A stretch of 64,000 bases of DNA from assembly GCA_018001935.1 (NCBI GenBank), contig JAGNHB010000002.1:62001-126000 (forward strand), written 5' to 3'. The notes below the pieces were generated by a model. That model was not told where the DNA came from. It searched no databases and was given only the letters and a program-made list of their open reading frames with translations. The translations under genes and the position numbers were made by a program. Position 1 is the stretch's first letter; every line of letters begins with the position of its first letter. This document shows positions 26,570-33,676 of the stretch, piece after piece. This stretch comes from Acidobacteriota bacterium. GTDB taxonomy: Bacteria > Acidobacteriota > JAAYUB01.

Positions 26570-27508
26570 ATGAGAGGAAACGAAATCCAAAAAGTATCAA
26601 CGGCAATCGCCCGGGTGGCTCTGCTGGGAATCCTGGGCTGCACGGCCGTTTTCGCCGGGACCGTCAAGGTGGAGGGCCTGATCAAGCAGCGCACCGAGAT
26701 GATCCTGACGATCCAGACGCCCGAAAACGCGGAGGTGGTCGTCCGGCTGACGAAGAAAACCCAGGTGGCCCAGAACCTGGGCGCCCTGAAGGTGCGCAAG
26801 AAGGCCATGCCGATGTCCTGCCTCGTCACGGGCCTCCCGGTCCAGGTGGAAGGGACCTACGACAGTAAGCAGCAGCTCGTGGCGAAGTCCGTCCGGTTCA
26901 ACGGGGACGACCTTGAGCGGGCCCAGTCCATCCAGGCCGGCCTGCACGAGACCCAGGAACAGGCCCGGAAGAACCAGGAGGAGCTGGAGAAACAGAACGC
27001 GGAACTGCAGGCGCAGAACGACGAGCTGAAAAAGCAGCAGGCCGAACTGGCCGAGCAGCAGCGCCAGATCGAGGAGCACAAGGCCGCCATTGCCGCCAAC
27101 ACCGCCCGCTTTGGCCAGCTGGCCGAGTTCTACATCTGGGACGAGGTGACGGTCTACTTTGGCAACAACAAGACCGCCGTCGAGCCTTCGTACGTTCCCC
27201 TGCTGATGGCGCTGGCGCAGAAGGCCAAGACCGTCAAGGGGTACCGGATCGCTGTGAAGGGATTCGCCTCGCCGGTCGGCAACGCCGCCAGGAACCAGAA
27301 ACTCAGTGAGCAGCGTGCGGAAGCCGTCACGGCCCTGCTGCTCCAGCAGGGAGGGATTCCCGCGGTCTGCCTGCTGGCGCCGGCGGCCATGGGTGAGTGG
27401 CCGGAGCGAGCGCCCGTCGCCAACGACCGGACCCCCGAGGGGCAGGCCAAAGCCCGCCGGGTGGTGGTGCGGGTCCTCCAGAACAAGGGAGTCGCCGGGA
27501 TCGAGTGA
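26570..27508 (+). CDS. OmpA-like protein with coiled coil
   Basis: A 312-residue exported protein. Signal peptide to about residue 29 (LLGILGCTAVFAG), then a small beta domain (residues 30-105, DUF5666-like: VEGLIKQRTEMILTIQ). A long Gln/Glu-rich coiled coil follows (about 120-180, repeated ELxxQNxEL/QQAELAEQQ). The C-terminal OmpA/MotB domain has FGNNKTAVEPSYVPLL, IAVKGFASPVG and NQKLSEQRAEAVTALL. Such domains bind peptidoglycan, so this protein probably links the envelope layers. A ribosome-binding site (TAAAGGAGATCC) fixes the start. Confidence 0.85.
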   Translation: MRGNEIQKVSTAIARVALLGILGCTAVFAGTVKVEGLIKQRTEMILTIQTPENAEVVVRLTKKTQVAQNLGALKVRKKAMPMSCLVTGLPVQVEGTYDSKQQLVAKSVRFNGDDLERAQSIQAGLHETQEQARKNQEELEKQNAELQAQNDELKKQQAELAEQQRQIEEHKAAIAANTARFGQLAEFYIWDEVTVYFGNNKTAVEPSYVPLLMALAQKAKTVKGYRIAVKGFASPVGNAARNQKLSEQRAEAVTALLLQQGGIPAVCLLAPAAMGEWPERAPVANDRTPEGQAKARRVVVRVLQNKGVAGIE

Positions 27509-27683
27509 CAATCCGGCCGGGGGTCGGCGCGTCGTCCGGGAACGCACCGGTCGTCGCGAGCCCCGCGTCCGCCCGACCCTGACCTGGAGGGGGGAAAGCA
27601 TAAATGCAACCTGGATTCGAAGCCCGGACCGGGGAGCGCCGTCAAAAACCCTTGTTTTCCCTCCCTCCCTTCTTCTTTGCAAG

Positions 27684-27812
27684 TTGGTGACGCTCGGCGC
27701 CAGGCTGGTGCGCCGGGACCGCCCCCCCCTCGTCGACCGTCTCGACGTCCGGGTCCGCTGGTTGTTTCCGGCCGTCTTCGGCGGGGTGTTCGTGCTCTCC
27801 TGGTGGGGGTGA
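27684..27812 (+). pseudogene. Remnant of the 3' end of a membrane-protein gene
   Basis: The frame ends with RPPLVDRLDVRVRWLFPAVF followed by a hydrophobic GGVFVLSWWG and a stop. A short charged stretch, then one terminal transmembrane helix, resembles the last helix of pentameric ligand-gated channels (xxxDRxSRxLFPxxF), but the evidence is thin. No upstream coding sequence remains. Confidence 0.3.
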
Positions 27813-27817
27813 GGGCA

Positions 27818-27991
27818 ATGTCAAACGGTTCTTCGTGCGCTTTCGGGACGAGGAACGCCCAATCCGCTCTCCTTCCCGGTCTCCCGAGGAAGATCGCGTG
27901 GGTGATCCTGCTCTTTCTGGCGGCTGCCGGGACCGCCCCGGCCGGTGAATGGTCTGCCGCTGTTCGTGTATTCCGTGTATTTCGTGGTTGA
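27818..27991 (+). pseudogene. Truncated gene for a secreted protein
   Basis: 57 codons starting MSNGSSCAFGTRNAQ, with a proper signal peptide (KIAWVILLFLAAAGTAPAGE). The frame then runs into a TTCGTGTATTCCGTGTATTT repeat and stops. The mature protein has been lost and replaced by repeat DNA. Confidence 0.45.
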
Positions 27992-28035
27992 AACCCGGTA
28001 ATCACCCAAGCTGTGGGTGTTGTTCGGGCCATGGG

Positions 28036-28059
28036 GTCCCGGGTTTGAACCCGGGACCG
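28036..28059. terminator. Palindrome between convergent genes
   Basis: GGTCCCGGGTT and AACCCGGGACC are perfect 11-base arms separated by TG. It lies between genes that converge on it and could end transcripts from both sides. It resembles a tRNA T-arm by sequence, but there is no tRNA around it. Confidence 0.55.
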
Positions 28060-28064
28060 TCCAC

Positions 28065-29015
28065 TTAGAATACGAACGCCAGCTTTCCGAAGAAGGAATT
28101 TCCTTTCAGGCGGTTCTCCACGCTCAGTTCGGGGAGCCACTTGACTTCGGCCGCGATCAGCGCCTTCTTGGTGTGCTTGATGAAGGACAAGGCCGGCCCG
28201 ACACCGAAAGAGCGCCCCTTGAAGTCGCCCAGTTTCGCGCCGGTGCCGCTGTCGCCCGTGATCTGCTGGTAATAATAGACATTCGCTCCGATTCCCCAGA
28301 TGGCGTGCGACTTGGTCATCCAGTGCTTCGCCACGGTCCCCTCGACGTGCCACTGCGTGCCGGTCTTGTAGTCGGTCTCGTTGTTGGTGGTGTTGAAGTC
28401 GACACCGGTGAAGAGGCTGAGTTCCACCATGTTCTTGTGGCCCATATAGCTGACGTAGAAGGTCGGCTCGACGGTCCAGTAGTTCTTCCCCAGGTTGGCC
28501 ACGTTCGTCCGCTCGTACTTGCCGGTCGGGGCATAGAAGCCCATGATCGCGCCGATGTTGCAGTCCTTGACCTTCCACCCGATCGCGAAGGGGGAGAAGA
28601 AGATGTCGCCCAGCCCGCTGGCGGACTGGCTGCGGTGGACCGTCCCCGTGGGGGTGACCAGGTCGGCGTCGATGGTCAGGTGCGCGAGGGGCAGGCTGAC
28701 GAGGGCCGCGCACTGGCCGCCCAGCACCTTGGGTTTGAAGGTGTACAACAGGAGCAGGCAGTCGGCGAAGGCGGTCCCCTCGACGTTCAGGCCCACGGTG
28801 CCGATGATGGGGATCTCCCTCCCGACGCCCGTATCGCCGTTGTAGGCGGAGAAGATGTTGACGAACGTGAACCCCGGTTTCAGCGGCAGGGCATCGACGC
28901 AGTCCGCCAGCGCACCGGGCATGTAATGTCCGCTCGCCGCCTCCTCGGCCAAGACGGGGACGATCGCGAGTGAAGCCAGGATCAGCAGAAACAGGGATAA
29001 CGTGAGTTTTTTCAT
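28065..29015 (-). CDS. SphA/MetA-pathway-type outer-membrane transporter
   Basis: A 316-residue protein on the minus strand with a signal peptide (LTLSLFLLILASLAIVPVLAEE). The barrel shows GHYMPGALADCVDALPLKPG, GLGDIFFSPFAIGWK, GFYAPTGKYERTNVANLGKN and a C-terminal GNSFFGKLAFVF with terminal Phe. This is the pattern of the Phenol_MetA_deg/SphA family of outer-membrane proteins for hydrophobic substrates. Start ATG at 29015 with TTTCAGGAGGACCG. A sigma-54-like motif lies upstream on the same strand (29188-29174). Confidence 0.88.
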   Translation of the reverse strand: MKKLTLSLFLLILASLAIVPVLAEEAASGHYMPGALADCVDALPLKPGFTFVNIFSAYNGDTGVGREIPIIGTVGLNVEGTAFADCLLLLYTFKPKVLGGQCAALVSLPLAHLTIDADLVTPTGTVHRSQSASGLGDIFFSPFAIGWKVKDCNIGAIMGFYAPTGKYERTNVANLGKNYWTVEPTFYVSYMGHKNMVELSLFTGVDFNTTNNETDYKTGTQWHVEGTVAKHWMTKSHAIWGIGANVYYYQQITGDSGTGAKLGDFKGRSFGVGPALSFIKHTKKALIAAEVKWLPELSVENRLKGNSFFGKLAFVF

Positions 29016-29173
29016 CGGTCCTCCTGAAAGTCTTGACGTGTATTCAGCCGTCTCGCCGGCTCTCCTTCTGTCACCGGGGCGTCCTGTCGTCGATCCGGGG
29101 ATTTCGGCGCCCCGCTTGGACGGCATCGGCCCCGGTCTCACCGGTTACCCGGATCCGTTTCGGGATTCAGATC

Positions 29174-29188
29174 GCATGATCGATGCCA
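29174..29188 (-). promoter_or_regulatory. Sigma-54-like promoter motif for the SphA-like gene
   Basis: On the minus strand TGGCATCGATCATGC keeps GG and GC at the -24/-12 spacing. Transcription would start near 29162, leaving a leader of about 147 bases before the ATG at 29015. Confidence 0.4.
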
Positions 29189-29420
29189 AAGCCGGGCGCC
29201 TCACCCCCCTGTTTGCTATATCTCTTTTCATGTAGAGGTTGTGGGAGTACCTGCTCCGGCAGACACCCGAGTGTCGGCGGGGTGCCGGGCGATATTTCGC
29301 TCAAAGGACGCAATGCCGACCCCCTTGCGCGAGCGGGAGCGGGTTCCTCCCGGGAACGATTTTCAACTATCTGATTCCAAAGACTTGAGATGCAAGCAAA
29401 AGCGCATGCTTCGCGAAGCA

Positions 29421-29436
29421 GTGGCACGGTTCGTGC
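29421..29436 (+). promoter_or_regulatory. Sigma-54-like promoter motif before the ABM remnant
   Basis: GTGGCACGGTTCGTGC has the -24/-12 pattern. The distance from TGGCAC to the ABM start is 33 bases here and 32 at the intact ABM gene, so the arrangement is conserved between the two copies. Confidence 0.4.
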
Positions 29437-29448
29437 ATCCTCACTTGC

Positions 29449-29538
29449 ATGAAAATGATCACCCTCCTCAAGATCACACCCGCCGGCGGCAAAAAGGACG
29501 CCGTCCTGGAAGAACAAGAGGTGATTCGTGACACGTGA
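29449..29538 (+). pseudogene. 5' remnant of an ABM-domain gene
   Basis: The 29-codon frame reads MKMITLLKITPAGGKKDAV, clearly related to the start of the ABM protein at 8978 (MLTILKIVPLSGKRDAV), then ends within 12 codons. Only the first strand and helix survive. Its end overlaps the GTG start of the next gene by 11 bases, so it could now act as a short translated leader. Confidence 0.6.
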
Positions 29539-30196
29539 AGACCCGGCACCCGTCCCCCGGCATGAGCCCCGCTGGCCCGCCGCCGCCGCCATTCTTTTCG
29601 TGCTTGCCCTCCTCGTGATGATGCCGGCCCGCATCCGCATCCTCCCCGGCTGGTATGTCTGCACGGTGACGCTGACCTTCGTCCTCCCCATGCTGCTGTC
29701 GGATCTGCCGGCCACCCGTCGCTGGTTCGAGCCCGTGGAGAGGGTGACCACGGTCCTGTGCGCCGGCGTGGTGATGCTGGCAACCCTGATGTCCTTGCGG
29801 CACGTGGTCATTGCCATCCTGAACCACTCGTCCGGGATGACGGGCCTCCAGCTCCTCTCCTCGAGCGTCGGGGCCTGGGCAACCAACGTCATCGCCTTTT
29901 CCCTGGTGTACTGGCAGACGGACCGTGGAGGGCCTGCCCTGCGGGCGAAGGAGGCGGGCGCCCGGCCGGACTGGGTCTTTCCGGCGGAATCCGCCCCTCC
30001 CGCGCTCGTAAAACCTTTCTGGCGGCCCGTCTTCATCGACTACCTGTTCCTTGGGTTCTCCACGGCGACGGCCTTCAGCTCCACCGATGCCCTGCCGCTG
30101 ACCACCCGGGCCAAGCTGCTGATGATGCTCGAGAGCGCCGTTTCCCTGACCACGATCCTGGTGGTCGCCTCGCGCGCCATCAATATCCTCGGGTAG
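29528..30196 (+). CDS. Multi-pass membrane protein (DUF1345-like)
   Basis: A 222-residue protein from a GTG preceded by AAGAGGTGATTC. Transmembrane segments are visible around residues 17-34, 42-58, 72-95, 108-128, 166-182 and 195-215. The C-terminal part IDYLFLGFSTATAFSSTDAL followed by a Leu-rich helix resembles DUF1345 membrane proteins, though the match is approximate. Translation is probably coupled to the ABM remnant in front. No function can be given. Confidence 0.65.
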   Translation: MTREDPAPVPRHEPRWPAAAAILFVLALLVMMPARIRILPGWYVCTVTLTFVLPMLLSDLPATRRWFEPVERVTTVLCAGVVMLATLMSLRHVVIAILNHSSGMTGLQLLSSSVGAWATNVIAFSLVYWQTDRGGPALRAKEAGARPDWVFPAESAPPALVKPFWRPVFIDYLFLGFSTATAFSSTDALPLTTRAKLLMMLESAVSLTTILVVASRAINILG

Positions 30197-30236
30197 GGGT
30201 CGTTCCCGAGGCGCGATGGGGGGGGGTAAGCGACCG

Positions 30237-30735
30237 GAGCCCCGCCTGCGGGGCGATTGAGTGTAGCCCGGGGCGACGGGCGCCTCGCCCGAGCCCCGGG
30301 GAGAGGCGGTAATGAAACGAGGAGCCCCGCCTGCGGGGCGACTGAGTGTAGCCCGGGGCGACGGGCGCTTCGCCCGAGCCCCGGGGAGAGGGGTCGGGAA
30401 TCGACCGGAGCCCCGCTTGCGGGGCGATTGAGTGTAGCCCGGGGCGACGGGCGCCTCGCCCGAGCCCCGGGGAGGCGGGCCGGGAATCGAACAGAGCCCC
30501 GCCTGCGGGGCGATTCAACCTGGACCCGAGCGTTGCCAAACACGGTAATCAATTCAGACCCCAGAGAACCAGGAATCGCCCCGCAAGCGGGGCTCCGATT
30601 CTTTTTCCGGCCGGTTCCCGGGGCTCGGGCGAAGCGCCCTTCGCCCCGGGCTACACTCAATCGCCCGCTTCGCGGGCTCATGCGGAACACCCTTTGCGCC
30701 GGGCCACACTCAATCGCCCGCTTCGCGGGCTCATG
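30237..30735. repeat. Palindrome array E (three and a half left units, short core, two right units)
   Basis: Left arm 30237-30515 in units of about 85 bp with only a few differences. Core with GGACCCGAGCGTTGCCAAA as in array D. Right arm about 30574-30735. Further right, three looser copies of a ~65-bp unit (GGACTACGATCCATCC-like) look like decayed right units. Confidence 0.85.
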
Positions 30736-30895
30736 CGGTTCACATTTGGCCCGGGACTACGATCCATCCTTCGCGTTGCGGGCTCCTGCGGTGCACATCT
30801 GGCCCCGGACTGCGCTCCATCCCTCGCGTTGCGGAGACCTGCGGTTCACACTGACCCCGGACTACGCTCCATCCCCTACGTTACGGGCTCGGGGA

Positions 30896-31016
30896 GGTGG
30901 CGTAGAGGAGGTGCACCTCCCGGAAGAAGACGCGAACGGGCCGGACCCGTCGGAGATCCGGTTCCGGCAGGGGATGCTATAATGTCATCCTTCGGGGCGC
31001 GGGTTCCCAGAGCCCC
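30896..31016 (+). repeat. 121-bp direct repeat, copy 1, with TATAAT box
   Basis: Matches 32011-32131. Shared words include GGTGCACCT, GAACGGGC and GATGCTATAATGTCATCC (TATAAT at 30978-30983). Each copy is followed directly by a left palindrome arm, so the pair brackets the RAYT unit. Confidence 0.75.
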
Positions 31017-31117
31017 GCCTGCGGGGCGATGGAGTGTAGCCCGGGGCGACGGGCGCTTCGCCCGAGCCCCGGGATTGAGGCGGTGATGAGACGAGGAGCC
31101 CCGCCTGCGGGGCGATT
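31013..31117. repeat. Palindrome array F, left arm
   Basis: One full left unit plus a half unit, 125 bp upstream of the intact RAYT gene. Confidence 0.8.
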
Positions 31118-31240
31118 CAAAACAAGGATAGCCTCGAAAAAAGACCATCAACGGCTGGCCATGTCCGATCGGATGAATGACGAACACGTTTCCGGCCACC
31201 CAACGATTTTTCATAATCATCAAAACGAAGGAATGTCAAC

Positions 31241-31690
31241 ATGGCACACACGTTCACCCAAATAACCCTTCATTTTGTCTTCTCCTCGAAGGGCAGGGCT
31301 TGCTTCCTGAAAAAACCGCTCCGGGATCGCCTTTTCCCCTACATGGTCCGCATCGTGAACGAGGAGTTCGGGCAGGTCCGCGAGATCGGCGGGACCGAGG
31401 ATCACGTCCACCTGTTGACCGAAATCTCCAAGGACGTGAGCGCGGCCAACCTGATGCGCGACCTGAAAAGCCGTTCCTCCGGGTGGGTGCACCGGGAGTT
31501 CGACCTGCCGGGGTTCGGTTGGCAGGAGGGGTACGGGGCCTTCTCCGTCAGCATGTCCGCGATCGACAGGGTGAGGGAGTATATCCGGGGGCAGGAGGCG
31601 CACCACCGGAGGATGAGTTTTCAGGAAGAATTTCTCCGGATGTTGCAGCGGCACGGGATCGAATACGATGAAAAATACATCTGGAAATGA
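31241..31690 (+). CDS. REP-associated tyrosine transposase (RAYT, IS200/Y1-like)
   Basis: A 149-residue protein. FTQITLHFVFSSKGR is the usual first strand of Y1 transposases; EDHVHLL at residues 53-59 holds the HxH metal motif; and Y114 in VREYIRGQEAHHRR is the expected nucleophile on the C-terminal helix. It is bracketed by inverted GC-rich palindrome arms (31013-31117 and 31801-31916), the arrangement seen for RAYT enzymes and the REP sequences they move. There are no IS200-type ends with a standard left/right hairpin and no tnpB. The ATG is preceded by AAGGAATGTCAAC. A truncated relative is at 16861-17091. Confidence 0.9.
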   Translation: MAHTFTQITLHFVFSSKGRACFLKKPLRDRLFPYMVRIVNEEFGQVREIGGTEDHVHLLTEISKDVSAANLMRDLKSRSSGWVHREFDLPGFGWQEGYGAFSVSMSAIDRVREYIRGQEAHHRRMSFQEEFLRMLQRHGIEYDEKYIWK

Positions 31691-31800
31691 GGATGGGCGG
31701 GGCCGCAGGAATGCCGTCGCATCCCGAGAATCATCGGCCCCAAACCGGTGGACATCATGTTGTGATGATCCATGTGACCGAAATGATTGATTCATGGAAA

Positions 31801-31916
31801 CGAATCGCCCCGCAAGCGGGGCTCCGATTCTTTTTCCGGCGGGTTCCCGGGGCTCGGGCGAAGCGCCCTTCGCCCCGGGCTACACTCAATCGCCCGCTTC
31901 GCGGGCTCCTGAGGAA
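31801..31916. repeat. Palindrome array F, right arm
   Basis: Single right unit starting CGAATCGCCCCGCAAGCGGG and ending CGCCCGCTTCGCGGGCTC, in inverted orientation to the left arm. Confidence 0.8.
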
Positions 31917-32010
31917 TGCTCTTCGTTCCTGGCTAAACTCACCCCCCCACGCAACAAGTTTCTGCGGAAAGCCATCGCCCCGGGGAACACTCGCTCGATC
32001 CCTTTACAGC

Positions 32011-32131
32011 GGTGGCCGAGAGATGGTGCACCTTCCGGAAAAAGACGTGAACGGGCTGGACTCCTCGCTGAGCCTGTTCCGGCAAGGGATGCTATAATGT
32101 CATCCTTCGGGGCGCGGGTTCCCGGAGCCCC
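32011..32131 (+). repeat. 121-bp direct repeat, copy 2, with TATAAT box
   Basis: Second copy of the 30896-31016 repeat; TATAAT at 32093-32098. In this copy the downstream gene is the sulfatase maturase rather than the transposase. Confidence 0.75.
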
Positions 32132-32338
32132 GCCTGCGGGGCGACTGAGTGTAGCCCGGGGCGACGGGCGCTTCGCCCGAGCCCCGGGGAGAGGGGCGAC
32201 GGGCGCTTCGCCCGAGCCCCGGGGAGAGGGGCGACGGGCGCTTCGCCCGAGCCCCGGGGAGAGGGGCGACGGGCGCTTCGCCCGAGCCCCGGGGAGAGGC
32301 GGCGATGAGATGAGGAGCCCCGCTTGCGGGGCGATTCA
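32128..32338. repeat. Palindrome array G, left arm with a 36-bp tandem
   Basis: A left unit in which the GGGCGACGGGCGCTTCGCCC stem part (36-bp period) is repeated four times in tandem (about 32158-32301), then a half unit and the word GGACCCGAACGTTGCCAAAC that marks short cores. There is no right arm; the maturase gene begins here instead. Confidence 0.85.
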
Positions 32339-32353
32339 ACGAGGACCCGAACG

Positions 32354-33676
32354 TTGCCAAACAAGACAGATAACCCAAAAACAGCCAACGCTCCCCGGGG
32401 CCTCCACGTGGTGGCCAAGCCCGCGGGGCCCGCCTGCAACCTCGACTGCGCCTACTGCTTCTACCTCGAGAAACAGGCCCTCTTCGGGGCCGGCGGGAAG
32501 ACCCGGATGAGCGACGCGGTCCTGAGCGCCTTCATCGCCAACTACGTCAACAGCCAACCCACGCCGGAGGTGGAGTTCGTCTGGCAGGGCGGGGAGCCGA
32601 CCCTCCTGGGGGTCGACTTCTTCCGGCGGGTGGTGGCGATCCAGAAGGGCTTCACCCGGCGGAAGAAGATCACGAACGCGCTCCAGACCAACGGGACCCT
32701 GCTCACCGACGACTGGTGCGCCTTCCTCCGGAAACACGAATTCACGGTCGGCCTCAGCCTGGACGGCCCGCGGGAGATCCACGACCGCTACCGGCGGGAC
32801 CGGGCGGGCCGCGGCACCTTCGACGCGGTAATGCGGGGACTGGGCCTGCTGAAGAAGCACGGCGTCGCGTTCAACGTCCTGGCGTGCGTGGCCCGGGAGA
32901 CGGCCCGACACCCCTTGGAGGTCTACCGCTTCCTCCGGGAGCAGGGCGTGGAATTCATCCAGTTCACGCCGGTGGTGGAGCGCCCGGCCGACGCCGGCAC
33001 CGCCGCGCAGGGGCTCCGGCTGGCGGGGTTCGGCTCCCCGGGAGCCCCCGTCGAACCGGAGGGGGTCACCCCCTGGTCCGTTCTCCCCGAGGACTACGGC
33101 GACTTCCTCATCGCCGTGTACGAGGAGTGGGTTCGCCACGACGTGGGCACGGTCTTCGTCATGAACTTCGAGTGGGCCCTCAACGCCTGGGTCGGCAACC
33201 CCTCGCCCGTCTGCGTCCACGCGCAACGGTGCGGACGCTCCCTCGCGGTGGAACACAACGGCGACGTCTACGCCTGTGATCACGGCGTTTACCCGCAGCT
33301 CAAGCTCGGGAACGTCCGGGCCGACCGCCTCGACGACCTGGCGGAGCGCTCCCGCCGGTCGGGGTTCGGCGTGGGGAAGGAGACCGCGCTGCCGCTCCAG
33401 TGCCGGGAGTGCGAGGTCCTGGCGGCATGCCGGGGGGGGTGCCCCAAGCACCGCTTCACCGAGTCCGCCCGGGGCGAGCCCGGGCTGCACTACCTCTGCG
33501 CGGGGTACCGAAAGTTCTTCCGCCACATCCGCAAGTACCTGCGGGCCATCACGCAACTCCTGGAGAACGGGTACCCCGCCTCCCTGGTGATGCGGGCGGT
33601 GGACCGTCCCCTGCTCCTCCAGGCCGCCCCGGACGACTCCGGGCCGCCAAACCTCCCAAAGGAAGGCAAACCATGA
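32354..33676 (+). CDS. Anaerobic sulfatase-maturating enzyme (radical SAM, SPASM)
   Basis: About 440 residues. The radical SAM cluster motif CNLDCAYC is near the N-terminus (KPAGPACNLDCAYCFYLEK). Other family marks are EFVWQGGEPTLLG, LQTNGTLL, VGLSLDGP and, in the SPASM part, CGRSLAVEHNGDVYACDH plus CRECEVLAACRGGCPKHRF, giving the auxiliary iron-sulfur cysteines. It converts a Ser or Cys of sulfatases into formylglycine without oxygen. Its likely client is the Ser-type sulfatase at 10293. The start is uncertain: no ATG or ribosome site is visible, and a TTG at the edge of array G is the best guess. The gene's original 5' end may have been lost when the array formed. Confidence 0.9.
   Translation: MPNKTDNPKTANAPRGLHVVAKPAGPACNLDCAYCFYLEKQALFGAGGKTRMSDAVLSAFIANYVNSQPTPEVEFVWQGGEPTLLGVDFFRRVVAIQKGFTRRKKITNALQTNGTLLTDDWCAFLRKHEFTVGLSLDGPREIHDRYRRDRAGRGTFDAVMRGLGLLKKHGVAFNVLACVARETARHPLEVYRFLREQGVEFIQFTPVVERPADAGTAAQGLRLAGFGSPGAPVEPEGVTPWSVLPEDYGDFLIAVYEEWVRHDVGTVFVMNFEWALNAWVGNPSPVCVHAQRCGRSLAVEHNGDVYACDHGVYPQLKLGNVRADRLDDLAERSRRSGFGVGKETALPLQCRECEVLAACRGGCPKHRFTESARGEPGLHYLCAGYRKFFRHIRKYLRAITQLLENGYPASLVMRAVDRPLLLQAAPDDSGPPNLPKEGKP

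Larger units (their letters stand above)
27509..28064. other. Intergenic region with two decayed gene ends
   Basis: Between the convergent OmpA-like and SphA-like genes. It holds a possible gene 3' end (27684-27812), a truncated secretory-gene 5' end (27818-27991) and a perfect palindrome (28036-28059) suited to bidirectional termination. Confidence 0.55.
29016..29448. promoter_or_regulatory. Divergent promoter region
   Basis: Leader of the minus-strand SphA-like gene and of the plus-strand ABM remnant/membrane protein. It carries one sigma-54-like motif in each direction (29174-29188 minus, 29421-29436 plus) and a GCATGCTTCGCGAAGC-type palindrome around 29403-29419. No gene. Confidence 0.5.
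30197..31240. other. Repeat region E/F upstream of the transposase
   Basis: Palindrome array E, a degenerate ~70-bp repeat (30735-30890), the 121-bp direct repeat with TATAAT, and the left arm of array F. The last 120 bp before the RAYT start are unique and have no obvious gene. Confidence 0.6.
31691..32353. other. Region from RAYT to the maturase: right arm F, direct repeat 2, left arm G
   Basis: Contains the conserved RAYT 3' flank (ATGCCGTCGCATCCCGAGAA), right arm F, the second 121-bp repeat and left arm G with a 36-bp tandem. No gene. Confidence 0.6.

Noticed and set aside
28036-28059. tRNA gene, because of a GGGTTTGAACCC T-loop-like word
   Set aside because: There is no acceptor, D or anticodon arm at the right distance; it is a simple palindrome between convergent genes.
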